Counted from the first letter of the stretch, positions 1 through 11,040 are shown. The stretch is DNA of 64,000 nt from Stenogyne calaminthoides (GCA_037126765.1 JBBCBC010000016.1:19907778-19971777); one strand, 5' to 3'. Translations and numbers: made by a program. Notes: generated from the letters alone by a model not told the origin.

Positions 1-543
1 GATTTTTGTTTGGAAAATTGGATTGGGAGTGTTACGGTTTGCAGATTGGACTCTACAAGGAAGGGCGGTGATGTGAAAGGGGGTTGGTTTGCAAATTCGA
101 TTTGATCAGGTCCCCTTGTGCAATTTTGGAAATTGCACCTGAGCCCCTATATTTATTAATTAAAATTAAATTTGATTTAATTTGTTAGAATTAATAAAAT
201 CTGGGTTTTAAAATCGGATTGTTGGTTGGACCAACATTGGACATAATTAATTGGATTAATTATTAAAGTTTAATTATTTTAAAATTGAATTTAAAATTGA
301 ATTTTAAAATTTGTTTTAAAAGAATTATTAAATCTCACTAAAACTAATTTGTTAGACTAATGACGGACTTAATTAATTAGATTAATTAAAGGTCAAAATA
401 TTAATAATAAATTTAATTATTAAAATTAGATTTTAAAATTAGATTTTAAAATTATTGTTTAAATAATTAAACGGGTTATTAATTCCCACTTGGTTAACGT
501 GTTTTATATTCTGTTAACGCATTTTCGTCTGTATCATAATTGT

Positions 544-651
544 TTGGGTAGGCGGCGCCCAATATTAGTCGGACCGTATTAAATGCTTGGGTAGACGGCG
601 CCCAAATAAATGTTAGTCCGTGTAAATCATGTTTGGGTAGGCGGCGCCCAA
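544..651 (+). repeat. Three-unit hairpin repeat in Copia-1a leader
   Basis: Three near-identical 19-mers of the form TTGGG-TAGGCGGCG-CCCAA start at 544, 587 and 633, giving units of about 43-46 bp. TTGGG and CCCAA can pair, so each unit can form a small GC-loop hairpin. The flanking text (GTCGGACCG / GTCCGTG) is also partly repeated. The same three-unit array occurs inverted in the leader of Copia-1b at 8218-8330, so it is a family feature. It lies upstream of gag in untranslated leader. Its function is unknown. Confidence 0.8.
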
Positions 652-1444
652 TAATTGCCCAAATGTGATGTAGATTAACATTTTGGATCTCGATTAAGCA
701 ATTAATACCTCGCCTTTAAAACGCTCCTCACTAAAATATGATTTTCTCATTAATTTGATAAGATGTCTTCCATCAAAATTAAAAGTAAACCGGAGATTTC
801 GTTTCAATGAGTACTTAAAGACCCTCGTCTTTTGCTCGGATCTACATCTAATGGGACTCTTATAGGGACATGAAATGCCACCGCTTGATGGTTGTAAACC
901 AACTTAACTTTGTTTCGCTAGCCCTCGCGGGGAACAAAGGGTAAATGAGACCTACCAGTTATGCTATTGTAATGATCAGCCCTCGCTGGGATTATGATAG
1001 TAGGAATGCGGATCCTAATCCATTATAATTTATATTAGATATAAATTCGTATTCTTCCGATGAGGTCGTTGAATATGTGAAAATAATGGAGACAAAATAA
1101 ACAAAAAAGAAAGGCCATGTTTATTTTGATTTCTGAGTTTTGATCATAGGAATTATGTGTTTTAATTCCCGTTTTATTTTATTTCTCTTGGTTAGTTGAA
1201 ATGTATAACTGTTATTGAGATGTGTTTTGGAAACAAACAATTGGTTAGGCCAAATTTTATGGACTGACACCGTAACATGTGTTTGGTGCTAAGGCAAGAA
1301 AAGATTGAGTACGTGTTGGACACGCCAATCCTGGTTATCCCTAAAGCTGGTTCTCTGAGGCAGCCACGTTTGACGTAGCAACTCAAAAGATGCATCAAGA
1401 GGATGCTTCTCAGGTTCAGTGTGTGATGTTGCTCGGCATGACTC

Positions 1445-1834
1445 TCGATATACATAGGCAAAGTGAGAAAATGGATCTCTTCTAGATGCTCCAGCATCTG
1501 AAGGATATCTTTGATTCTGAATCTCATTCTGAGATTTATGAAGTGATGAGAGATTTGTTCAGATACCGGTTAGCTAAAGAAGAGAAGATTTCATCTCATG
1601 TGCTAATGATGATAGACATAATTGAGAAACTTGGTAATTTAGGCATTGTGCTAAAAGACCAACATTTTCATTTATGCTATCCTCCAGTTGCCCCCGGGTT
1701 AATATTATAGTTTCATTGTGAACTACAATATGAATAAGACGGATGCGACCATGCCTGAACTTCACAACGTGCTCAAGACTTTTGAGTTCACTATCACCGA
1801 GATGGTGTTCAAAAGAAGGAGCGGGTAAACAAGG
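1445..1834 (+). pseudogene. gag remnant of Copia-1a
   Basis: The frame from 1486 reads LKDIFDSESHSEIYEVMRDL and continues through an IEKLGNLGIVL segment. This matches the UBN2-type gag of plant copia elements and the corresponding gag of Copia-1b (motifs MMRDLLRCRLSEG, LIEKLGRLGIELK). A stop lies just upstream (tag at 1484-1486) and the frame is lost near 1710. The remaining gag (MPELHNVLKTF, then KERVNKDVC) continues in another frame to the zinc knuckle at 1835. Gag would form the virus-like particle that packages the element RNA. No intact frame remains. Confidence 0.75.
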
Positions 1835-2200
1835 ATGTGTGTCTCTACTGTAAGTAGAAGAGGGCACTGGAAGAAGGACTATAAGGTTTTGGCTGCTGAA
1901 AAGAAGACACTAGGTGCTTCTAGCACTAGAACATGTATGTTTGTTATTAAGATAAACATGTCCACTAATAGCGCTAACTGCTTTGTATTGGATACCCGAT
2001 GTGGCTCTCACATTTGCACTAATGTGAAAGGGCTCAGGTGTCATAGGGCAGTTAGGGCGGGTGAAGTCGTCTTACACGTGGAAACGGAGCAAGAGTTGCT
2101 AACTGAACGTGTGGGGACTTATGTGTTAGACTTACCCTTTGGTTTTAGATTAGAACTTAATTATTGTCATCTAGTTCTTTCTAATACTCGCAACATGTAA
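1835..2200 (+). pseudogene. Zinc knuckle and aspartic protease remnant of Copia-1a
   Basis: The translation begins CVSTVSRRGHWKKDY, a damaged zinc knuckle. The intact relative in Copia-1b reads CLHCKQKGHWKKDC, so the second and last cysteines are lost here. The protease follows: FVLDTRCGSHICTN, where Copia-1b keeps WVLDTGCGSH. The Asp is kept but the glycine of the D-T/S-G active-site motif is now Arg, which should abolish activity. Protease would process the Gag-Pol polyprotein. The frame stops at 2198-2200, and the pre-integrase region continues from 2201 in another frame. Confidence 0.85.
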
Positions 2201-3220
2201 TTGTTGCATTATGGATATGATGTTCTTAATATACAAAATAAAAGACTCAAACTTAGTAATCATGAAAACCCGACTTATGGCATTGTAGAACTTGATCATG
2301 TAAACGAGAAAATAATTGCAAGGTTAAAAAAGTTGGACTACTTAACCCCATTCGACTATGAGTCTTATAGAGATTGTGAATTTTATCTCATGGGTAAGAT
2401 GATCAATAGACCCTTTTCTGGAAAAAGGGGTGCATGCCAAAGAAGTTCTAGAGTTGATCTACAACGATATTTGTGGACCATTGCCCACTCTAGCTAGGGG
2501 TCACTTCGGCTACTTCATCACTTTTACTGATGATTTCTCTAGATATGGATACGTGTATCTTATGAAACACAAATCCGAATCTTTTGAGAAATTCAAAGAG
2601 TTTAAGGCTGAAGTAGAGAAGCAACTTGGTAAGAATATCAAGACTCTTTGATCGGATCGAGGAGGTGAATACCTTAGCCATGAATTCGCTGATTACTTGA
2701 AGTTACATGGAATCCAATCACAATGGACTACTCCCGGAACACCTCAGATGAACGGTGTGTCCGAGAGAAGAAACCAAACCCTATTAGACATGGTGAGGTC
2801 CATAATGAGCTTTTCCTGTCTTCCAACATTCTTATGGGACACGCGTTACAAACCTCAATTTACATTCTGAATAGGATTCCATCTGAATCGGTTGAGCATA
2901 CACCATATGAACCATGGTGTGGCAGGAAGCCAACTTTTACACATATCTAACATGGGGTTGCCCCGTGATTGTGAAAAGGATGCTTACCGACAAGTTGGAA
3001 TCCAAAGGTGAAAAGGGTTACTTTGTGGGATATCCTAAAGAAACTAAAGGATATTACTTCTATCTACCTGAGAAATAATCAGTGATTGTTTCTAGGCAGA
3101 CCAAGTTCCTCAAAAAAGATTATGTCTTTAAGGAACAAGGTCGTAAGCTGATAGAACTTGAAGAAATTCAAGAACCACAAATTAACAAAGCGACTGATAT
3201 CTTGTGAAAGCAACATGATA
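2201..3220 (+). pseudogene. Integrase remnant of Copia-1a
   Basis: Pieces in several frames line up with a copia integrase. A gag-pre-integrase segment at 2201-2430 reads NRPFSGKRGACQR in place of the usual Cys/His-rich part. The catalytic core from 2430 contains LIYNDICGPLPTLARG and FITFTDDFSRYGYVYLMKHK. After a stop near 2649 comes SDRGGEYLSHEF, then the second Asp region (TTPGTPQMNGVSERRNQTLL, about 2725-2790) in a shifted frame. The C-terminal part (ILNRIPSESVEHTPYE, about 2860-2920) follows. Integrase would insert the cDNA copy. Stops and shifts make it non-functional. Confidence 0.85.
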
Positions 3221-4404
3221 AGGAATTAGTGGGAGCATTCAGCGACTTTCACGGTGGGAGTCTTTCACTAGGTGATCGTCTTTCAGCCAGTGGGAGCGTA
3301 ATTGGAGTAGGCTTGCCAGTGCAAGAACCTCCAAGTGGGCTGAATGAGAACAACATAGTTCAAACTCCCGTCCAAGAGGCATCTGAAAGTGTAGCTCTTG
3401 AGGATCTTCGGACATTGATGAAATCGATGCACCACAAAATTTTTCACGATCAGAATGTACAACTTGCACAACCACAGCTCCGTAAGTATATTAGGAATTG
3501 TAATCCGCCCATTAGATACGGTTACCTCTTGGAGGAACTAGTTAATGTGGACATACCGGATAAGAACGATCCTAATACTTATTCTGAAACAATATCAGCT
3601 ATTGATTCAGGGAAGTGGCATGAAGCCATGAAATTCGAGATGGACGCGATGTACACCAATCAAGTCTAGGACTTGGTTGAGTTGCCTAAAGGGGTTAGAC
3701 CCATATGTTGCAATTGGGTCTTCATGCAAAAGGCCAATGCAAATGGCAAAGTACAAACCTACAAAGCTAGGTTGGTGGCGAAGGGTTATAGTCAACGTGA
3801 AGGCATTGACTGTGATGAGACCTTCTCACTAGTTGCAAAGATCAAGTCCATTTGAATTTTACTTGCGATAGTAGTACACTGTGATTATGAGATTTGACAG
3901 ATGGACGTCAAAATAGCTTTCCTCAATGGAGACATTGATAAGGAAGTGTTTATGACTCAACCGGAAGGTTTCACATCTAAGTCAAATTCTAATCTAGTAT
4001 GCAAGCTAAAGATATCCATTTATGGATTGAAGCAAGCTTCTACGAGTTGGAATATCCGATTTGATGAAGCTATCAAGTCTTTTAACTTCATCAGAAATTC
4101 GGAAGATCCTTGTGTTTATTATAAACACAACGGGAAGAATATTATTTTCATAATCGTGTATGTTAATGACACATTGATTTTGAGAAATAATATCCCGTTA
4201 ATGCAGTCCGTTGAAGATCAGTTATCAAAGACCTTCATAGTGAAGGATCTTTGTGAAGCCTGCTACGTCTTAGGGATCAAGATCCAAAGGGATAGATCCA
4301 AAAGGATGTTGAGGTTGTCACAGTCCACCTATGTAGACAAGGTGTTGAAGCGTTTTGCAATGAGAACTCTAAGAGAGGGTCTCTACTGGCAAATCATGGG
4401 ATAA
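3221..4404 (+). pseudogene. Reverse transcriptase remnant of Copia-1a
   Basis: A linker (3229-3669) leads into RVT_2: WHEAMKFEMDAMYTNQV, a stop at 3667-3669, then LVELPKGVRPICCNWVFMQK and KARLVAKGYSQREGIDCDET. After a second stop (about 3855) the frame from 3901 reads MDVKIAFLNGDIDKEVFM, KLKISIYGLKQAS and IIVYVNDTLIL. The catalytic box is YVND instead of YVDD, so one essential aspartate is lost. The segment after the box (VKDLCEACYVLGIKIQRDRS) is typical of copia RT. Any product would be inactive. Confidence 0.9.
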
Positions 4405-4940
4405 AGTTGTCAAAGAAGGATTGTCCTTCTGATGAAGCTAATATCAAGCACATGAAATATGTCTCATATGCATATGCAATTGGGTCAATCATATATGACA
4501 TTGCACTAGGCCAAACGTGGCCTACGCTATCAACATCACTGATAGATACCAACAGAATCCGGGTAAGTCTCACTGGATTGCTGTCAAGACCATTCTGAAG
4601 TATTTTAGACGAACTAAAGAATGTTTCCTTGTCTATAGTGGACAGTCAGAACCAGTAGTGACTTGTTATGCTGACGCAAGTTTCCAATCCGACTATGATG
4701 ATTACAAATCACAGTCAGGTTACGTTTCACTCTCAATAATGAGGCGGTCAGTTGGAATAGTTCCAAGCAAAAGGACCGCAGATTCAACAATCGAAGTTGA
4801 GTACATTGCTGTATCAGAAGCCTCAAGGAGGCTGTCTGGATTTTATAGTTCTTAAGAGAACTAGGGGTAGTTCCGAGTGCCAGTTGTCTAATAAAGTTTT
4901 TATTGAGACAACACTGGCGCGATTGAGCAAGCAAAGGAAC
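4405..4940 (+). pseudogene. RNase H remnant of Copia-1a
   Basis: After the RT frame ends at 4404, a + frame reads LSKKDCPSDEANIKHMKYV. From 4517 another reads KSHWIAVKTILKYFRRTKE, then VVTCYADASFQSDYDDYKSQ and TADSTIEVEYIAVSEA. These are the connection and RNase H motifs at the end of copia polyproteins (first Asp in YADASF, Glu in EVEYIA). A frameshift separates the two pieces and the C-terminus decays after SEASRRL. RNase H would remove RNA from the RNA-DNA hybrid. It is followed by about 200 bp of non-coding sequence up to the polypurine tract. Confidence 0.87.
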
Positions 4941-5140
4941 CGAGGTCAATAAGCATAAACAAGCATATACCAAGACTTATCATTTGATCAGCGAGATCAT
5001 AACGATAGGAGAAATATAATTAAAATGTATTCCCAAATATTTAATTTGGAAGATCATTTCACCAAAACACTGAGTGTTCATGTACACACTAGACATTTAA
5101 TGGTCTAGGGGTTAGACATGGGGGTGATTGACTCTAGTCC

Positions 5141-5151
5141 AAGTGGGAGAT
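5141..5151 (+). other. Polypurine tract of Copia-1a
   Basis: AAGTGGGAGAT lies directly before the LTR start TGTTAGTGTT. This is the usual plus-strand primer next to the 3' LTR of plant copia elements. Confidence 0.85.
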
Positions 5152-6739
5152 TGTTAGTGTTAGTGTCCTAGAGACAATTGTAAGGACATAATACTCGATG
5201 ATATTCAGTTTGATTTAATATTATAGTTCATTTAATATTAATGTATGGCAATACACTTGTTTGAATATTATGTTTGATTGTTTGCATTTATTCATATAAG
5301 TTTTCCCATGAGTCATTGCTGTCATTGAGGTTGTGAGAACTCAGATGACTTAAGCATGACTCTCAAATAGCCCCGATCAAGGATCATCAAGAATGGGATA
5401 TTAATGATGCAATGGAGATTGGTGTGCGATCTGCATCATACTCTAAGAGGGTGTAGTAAGATCTCACTTACTACGAGATACTAGGAATCTCATGATGGAT
5501 GCACAAATACCTTAGAGGGTATTGGTATACTCATCCGAGAAACCGTTTGATGTATTTCCACTCTATGTGTCTACGGGTATCTCGATTAGTGGGAGCGATG
5601 CGATACTCCTTTGACTTGAGGTGAATACGCACGACATGTGTGGAGTGATGAACTTTGACCATGACCAATGTTTGCACCCTTCCATGGGTAGATACGACTT
5701 GGATTGGGTTCATCACGAAGTGCATGTGCGTGGTAGTTGAGCCAAGAATAAGATTCATTCTTTAATGTGGATTTAGAGAAAATACTCATCTTCTCATAAT
5801 AATTGGATCTAAGTCATCGGCCGATGCACGTCAACTTAGACTTTGTGGCTAAGTGTGACATACATGATCAATTACTGATTAGAGATAAATTGATTAAGTT
5901 ATTTGAATAGACACTTCATCATGTACAAGACTTAATCGAGTATTCGCGAATGAAATGAGAAAATCGTAATAGTCCATGTTTCAGTTACAGGTAGTTGCAC
6001 TTTTCTCGCTACGTACCTCATATATCGAGAATGTCTGATTTATTGTCTAGGGTTAATTTGACTAATTTCGCTCGATATATGAGGGCTTATGGGTCACACA
6101 ACAAGTAGTTCCCTTTTACGGATTATAGTTGGTTGATTAAATGTTAAATTGGATTTAATATTTAATTTATGGAGAAGTAATTAATAATAGATTAATTTGG
6201 AATTAATTATTATTAATATTTAATTAAATTGGATTTAATTAAATAAGAATTCCCAATAATTATATTTGGAATATAATTATAGGATTTAATGTATATGGAA
6301 ATAAATCATACAGATTTTCATATAAGACATTTGAATCCGTAGAGATTTATATTTAGGGAATTAAATTAAAAGGAATTAATTTAATTCAAGATTAGGGATT
6401 TTATTTCCCTAATTGGGCTAGCTTGGGAAATAAGCTAAGTCTCCCTATATATACAAGCTATTGGGATTCACAAATAGTATCACTTCATATTTTCTCCATA
6501 AGATCTAGAGTTAGAATTTTCCTAGCAAATTCATCTCGGGATTCAACACTGGCAAATCTTTGCAAGTCTGTAATTGGGGATTACATGGATACCATAGTAG
6601 AGAAAACTGTATACGAATTACTGTAAGAATTCTGTTTACGTTTACTCGTATTTAATTATGCAATTAAATGTTCATTGTTGGTGAACTTTAATTTCCACTG
6701 GTCATGTATTACGTGTTTATGTGCCTCTAAATTCCAACA
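5152..6739 (+). repeat. 3' LTR of Copia-1a (1588 bp)
   Basis: It starts TGTTAGTGTTAGTGTCC after the polypurine tract and ends CTCTAAATTCCAACA. An inverted homologue, the 5' LTR of Copia-1b, occupies 9481-11027 and runs from the same first bases to a matching CAACA end. At 6740 the sequence switches abruptly to antisense protease coding sequence of Copia-1b. The five bases after the LTR, AATAG, are the expected target duplication; the partner would be left of the window. Confidence 0.93.
6446..6453 (+). promoter_or_regulatory. TATA box in Copia-1a LTR
   Basis: CCC-TATATATA-CAAGC lies about 290 bp before the LTR end. The inverted LTR of Copia-1b has the same motif at the matching place (9774-9780), which supports a conserved LTR promoter. 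Confidence 0.55.
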
Positions 6740-7640
6740 AATAGAAGGAACAAAATAACAATTATTCAGTTCAAGTCTAAAACCAGAGGGTAAGTCTAAA
6801 ACATAAACACCAATACGTTCAGTAGCAACTCTTGCTCCATTCCCAACGTGTAGGGCGACTTCACCCTGCCTAAGTGCCCTGCTATGCTTGAGACCCTGCA
6901 CATTAGTACAAATGTGTGAGCCACAACCGGTATCCAATACCCAGCAGTTAGTATCATTTGTGGACATGTCTATCTCAATAACAAACATACCTGTTCCAGT
7001 GGCTGAGACACCTTGTGCCTTCTTTTCAGCTGCTAGAACCTTACAGTCCTTCTTCCAATGCCCCTTCTGCTTACAGTGGAGGCATACATCCTTGTCCACC
7101 CTATCATTCTTTTGAATTCCACCTTTGTGCTTAAGGAAGTTAGGCTTAGAGCCTTTCTTTGCCTTGCCTCTCCGCTTCTTCTTTCCTTTCGGACCAGAAG
7201 AAGTAGAGGCACTCACCATGAGTACGGGCAGTGGATGACTCAAAAATCTTGAGCATGTTATGCAGCTCGGGCATGGTCAATTCCGTCTTATTCATATTAA
7301 AGTTTACTACAAAACTTGAATATGAATCGGGAAGCGACTGAAGAATGGCATAAACAACAATGTTGGTCTTGAGCTCAATGCCCAGACGACCAAGTTTCTC
7401 GATTAGCCCTATCATCTTCAATACATGAGGAGAAACCTTCCCTCCCTCGGACAATCGGCATCTTAACAGATCTCTCATCATTTCATAAATCTAAGAACGA
7501 GATTCAAAATGTTCTCTTGCCTGAGCACCAAATGAACATTTCGGTGCCAGTCGAGAATGTTTGGCCCAACCAACTTGTTCGTTCCAAAATGCTTCTCAAT
7601 GACAAGTTATTAATTTCAACAATCCTAGAGAAATAAAATA
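6740..7640 (-). pseudogene. gag and 5' part of protease of Copia-1b
   Basis: On the - strand, gag motifs MMRDLLRCRLSEGGKVSP and LQSLPDSYSSFVVNFNMNKT (7481 downward) lead to MPELHNMLKIFESS. One frame change near 7200-7240 follows, then a basic linker (KGKKKRRGKAKKGSK), an intact zinc knuckle and the protease WVLDTGCGSHICTN. The reading frame runs into LNNCYFVPSI at 6740. The next codons (CWNLEAHKH) already belong to the Copia-1a LTR read backwards, so the last ~28 residues of the open frame, encoded at 6656-6739, are a fusion artefact. Gag coding upstream of 7481 is degraded. Confidence 0.88.
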
Positions 7641-9467
7641 AAATGGAAATTAAAACACATAATTCCTATGATCAATATTCAGCAATTCAAAATAAGCATG
7701 GCCTTTCAATTTCTTTTGTCTCCATTAATTTCACATATTTAACGACCTCATCGGAAAAAGTACGAATTTATATCTAATATAAATCATAATGGACTAGGAT
7801 CCACATTACTACCATTATAATCCCAGCGAGGGCTGATCATTATGACATAGCATAACTGGTAGGTCTCCAAACCAATTGCCAAATTGCAACTCCTAGTTGT
7901 CGAACTTAGTTCGACTGATGTTACTTACCCTTTGTTCCCCGCGAGGGCTAGCGAAACAAAGTTAAGTTGGTTTACAACCATCAAGCGGCGACATTTTCAT
8001 GTCCCTATAAAAGTCCCGTTAGATGTAGATCCGAGCAAAAGACGAGGGTCTTTAATTACTCATTGGAACGAAATCTCCGGTTTACTTTTAATTTTGATGG
8101 AAGACATCTTATCAAGTTAATGAGAAAACCATATTTTAGTGAGGAACATTTTAAAGGCGGGGTATTAATTGCTTAATCGAGATCCATCATGTTAATCTAT
8201 ATCATATTTGAGCAATCATTGGGTGTCGCCTACCCAAACATGATTTTACACGGACTAACACTTATATGGGCGTCGTCTACCGAAACAATAAATACGGTCC
8301 GACAGTTATTGGGTGCCGCCTACCCAAATAGTTATAACGCGGACTGTAAAATGGGTTAACTAATTTAAAGCGATTAAACAAGTTAATAGTGGGTTTTAAT
8401 AAATCATTTTGAAAAACGAGCTTTAATTCCAATTAAAGTTTTTCAATTTTATTAAAGAAAACAATTAATCCAATTAATTATTTATTGGTCCAACCAATTT
8501 CAATTCAGAAATTTAATAATAAAAATCTAAATTATTTAATTTGTTTCGTCTTATTCACGGGGGCTCAGGTGCAATTTTTAAAATTTGCACGGGTGGGCCT
8601 ATCACAAATCGAATTTGCAAAACAGCCCTCCTACATCATCACCCATTCCGTATCAGATCCAATCTGAAAAACAAGACCCAAATCGTTCAATTTTAGATTA
8701 ATCAGTGTCATCAACCATTGGATCAACATCAAATTAACCCAAATTGTTTAGTCCCAATTAATCGAGCAAAACCAAAAATACGAAATTGTCCAGATTTCAG
8801 ATTGAAGAACAAGGGAACCAAAACGAGGCAATGCAATGCGATGGCGTGGCCAGCTGCACAGGCACGAGTTGCTACCACCACGCACCGCGTGCGGGTGACT
8901 CACCGTCGTGAGCAAACACGAGCCGGAAGGGGAAGCGCGCAGAGCCGCGACCCCTTGCTGTGAGTGGTTCGAAACCAGAGCCCGTCGAGGAAGACGAACA
9001 AAATGGCGGCGTGCCGCCACTGAGTCATCTCGATTCCAATGGCGCGCCACTTTGAGGTGCATCGAGACAGACACATAGGCCAGGCCTCGAAGACACCCAA
9101 GGCGCACCGCCGTGAAAAGATACCGCACCAGGGAGGACGAATCGCGATGGGAATCGTAGATCCCCGGCGGAGATAGCGAATCGCGACGAAACATCTCAGG
9201 CCACGCCGCGGACTTCCGCACTCGTCACGAGGCATGGCGCCCGGCGACGCGGCATAGCGCCGCCGGCCGTGGGAAGAGGGGTGGGCGGCGGCGGAATTCC
9301 CATCACGGGAAAACCCCAATTTAGGGTTCATGGGGATGAGACGAGAACCCAGCTGTAATAAACATTAAACATGGGGTGCGGTTTCTTCAAAAGAACTGTG
9401 CCCCTTTGGTTTTTAAAAAAAAAATAATTTTAAAAAACCAAAAGGCAATTAAATAAAAGAGCCTGAA
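7641..9467 (-). other. Untranslated leader of Copia-1b
   Basis: About 1.8 kb lies between the primer-binding site and gag. The part from 7650 to about 8680 is homologous (inverted) to 1-1150 of Copia-1a, for example the AGCGAGGGCTGATCATTATG region. It includes the three hairpin repeats at 8218-8330. The part from about 8800 to 9340 is markedly GC-rich against its AT-rich surroundings. Open - strand frames of 143-157 codons there have no recognisable domain, and I do not call them genes. Confidence 0.7.
8218..8330 (-). repeat. Three-unit hairpin repeat in Copia-1b leader
   Basis: ATTGGGTGTCGCCTACCCAAA (8218), a decayed copy TGGGCGTCGTCTACCGAAA (about 8267) and TTGGGTGCCGCCTACCCAAA (about 8309) are the inverted counterparts of the array at 544-651, with the same spacing. 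The middle unit has lost part of its pairing arm. Confidence 0.8.
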
Positions 9468-9479
9468 GCTCTGATACCA
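9468..9479 (-). other. Primer-binding site of Copia-1b
   Basis: On the - strand the 5' LTR end CAACA is followed by one base and TGGTATCAGAGC, complementary to the 3' end of initiator Met-tRNA, the standard copia primer. It fixes the element's orientation and its 5' LTR boundary at 9481. Confidence 0.92.
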
Positions 9480-9480
9480 C

Positions 9481-11027
9481 TGTTGAAAAATAGAGGCACG
9501 TAAAACACGTAATCGCATGCGCAGCGGAAATAAAGGTTCACCAACACTGAACAATTTAATTGCATACAAATTACAATAATAATAACGAGAAATCTTACAG
9601 TAGGTTGAGCGCAGATTTCTCTACTACGGTATCCACGTAATCCCCGTGGACAGAATTGCACATATCTGCCAGTGTTGAATCTGAGACGGAATTTTCTAGG
9701 GAAACTCCTATTCTAGATTTTATGGAGAAACTAGGTTTTCTTGTTGTTGTAAATAATGAATCCCGGGACGTCATATATATAGGGAGAGATTAGCTTATAT
9801 CTTAAGCAAATCTTTATTAGGAAGATAATTAATAATCTTGAAAACAATATCTCAAAGATATGTTTTTCCCTACAGATATTTTCCTACAATAATATTCCAT
9901 AATATTATTTTGGGATTCTTATTTAATTAAATCTAATTTAATTAAATAATAATAATAATTAATTCCAAATTAATATATTATTAATTCTCCATAAATTAAA
10001 TATTAAATCTAATTTAATACTTAATCAACCAACTCTAATCCGTACACGGGAGTTACTTGTTGTGTGACCCATAGACCCTCATATATCGAGCGATTAGTCA
10101 AACTAACGGTCTTAATTGAACCCTAGAAAATAAATCAGACAATCTCAATATACGAGGTATGTTGCGAGAAACATGCAACTACCTGTAACTGTAACATGGG
10201 CTATTGCGATTTCCTCCTTTCATTCACGAATACTCGATTAGCCTTGAATATGATGAAGTGTCTATTCAAATAACTTAATCGATTTATCTTGAATAACTAA
10301 TTGATCATTCGTGTCACCTTTGGTCACAAAGTCCAAGGTGACGTGCATTGACCAATGACTTTGATCCAATTATGACGAGAAGATGAGTATTCTATCTAAA
10401 TCCACTTTGAGGAATGAATCCTTTTCTTGGCTCAACTACCACACACATGCACTTCGTGATGAACCCAATCCAAGCCGTATCTACCCATGGAAGGGTGCAA
10501 GCATTGGTCATGGTCAAAGTTCATCACTCCATACATGTCGTGCGTATTGACCTTGAGTCAAAGGAGTATCGCATCGCTCCCACTAACCGAGACACCCGTA
10601 GACACATATAGTGGAACTACATCAAACGGTTACTCGGATGGGTATACCAATATCCTCTAAGGTATTTGTGCATCCATCATGAGATACCTAGTATCTCATA
10701 GTAAGTGAGATCTTACTACACTCTCTAAGAGTATGATGCAGATTGCACACTAATCTCCATTGCATCATCAATATCCCTTTCTTGATGATCCTCGATTGGG
10801 GATATTTAAGAATCATGCTTAAGTCATCTGAGTTCTGACTTACTCAATGACAGCAGTGACTCAAGGGAACACATATAAGAATAAATGCAAACAATCAAAC
10901 ATAATATTCTAATGAGTGTAACGCCATACATTTAATATTAAAAAAATAATAATATTAAACCAATACTGAATATTATCTGAGTATTATGTCCTTACAAAGG
11001 ATTGTCTCTAGGACACTAACACTAACA
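9481..11027 (-). repeat. 5' LTR of Copia-1b (1547 bp)
   Basis: On the + strand it runs from TGTTGAAAAATAGAGG to CTAACACTAACA, the inverted image of the LTR at 5152-6739. A TATA motif lies at 9774-9780 on the - strand. The sequence to the right (AATACAACAC) belongs to the interrupted SIRE-1 element. No target duplication can be checked because the other end is outside the window. Confidence 0.92.
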
Positions 11028-11040
11028 AATACAACACGCC

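Larger units (their letters stand above)
1..6739 (+). mobile_element. Ty1/copia element Copia-1a, 5' end outside window
   Basis: The + strand order is non-coding leader (1 to about 1440), gag remnant, zinc knuckle/protease, integrase, reverse transcriptase, RNase H, polypurine tract (5141-5151) and 3' LTR (5152-6739). Protease-integrase-RT-RNase H is the copia order. By comparison with the inverted copy Copia-1b (6740-11027), the primer-binding site and 5' LTR should lie roughly 0.8 kb and 0.8-2.4 kb left of base 1. The coding region has many stops and frameshifts, so the copy cannot be autonomous. The 3' LTR ends inside the protease region of Copia-1b, so this element was inserted in the opposite orientation into a relative of the same family. 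Confidence 0.93.
6740..11027 (-). mobile_element. Ty1/copia element Copia-1b, truncated by nested Copia-1a
   Basis: This is a - strand copy of the Copia-1 family. Read 5' to 3' on that strand it has a 5' LTR (11027 to 9481), primer-binding site (9479-9468), a long leader, gag and the start of protease, then stops at 6740 where Copia-1a is inserted. The missing integrase, RT, RNase H and 3' LTR should reappear left of Copia-1a, outside this window. Its protease (DTGCGSH) and zinc knuckle (CLHCKQKGHWKKDC) are better preserved than those of Copia-1a. Confidence 0.92.

Noticed and set aside
8748..9331. Overlapping - strand frames of 143-157 codons in GC-rich DNA
   Set aside because: They lie in the Copia-1b leader, have no recognisable domain and are expected by chance in GC-rich DNA. 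I kept the composition anomaly as a finding but not as genes.
9468..9479. tRNA-like sequence next to LTRs (also 17074 and 34137)
   Set aside because: Only 12-13 bases match the 3' end of initiator Met-tRNA; these are primer-binding sites, not tRNA genes.
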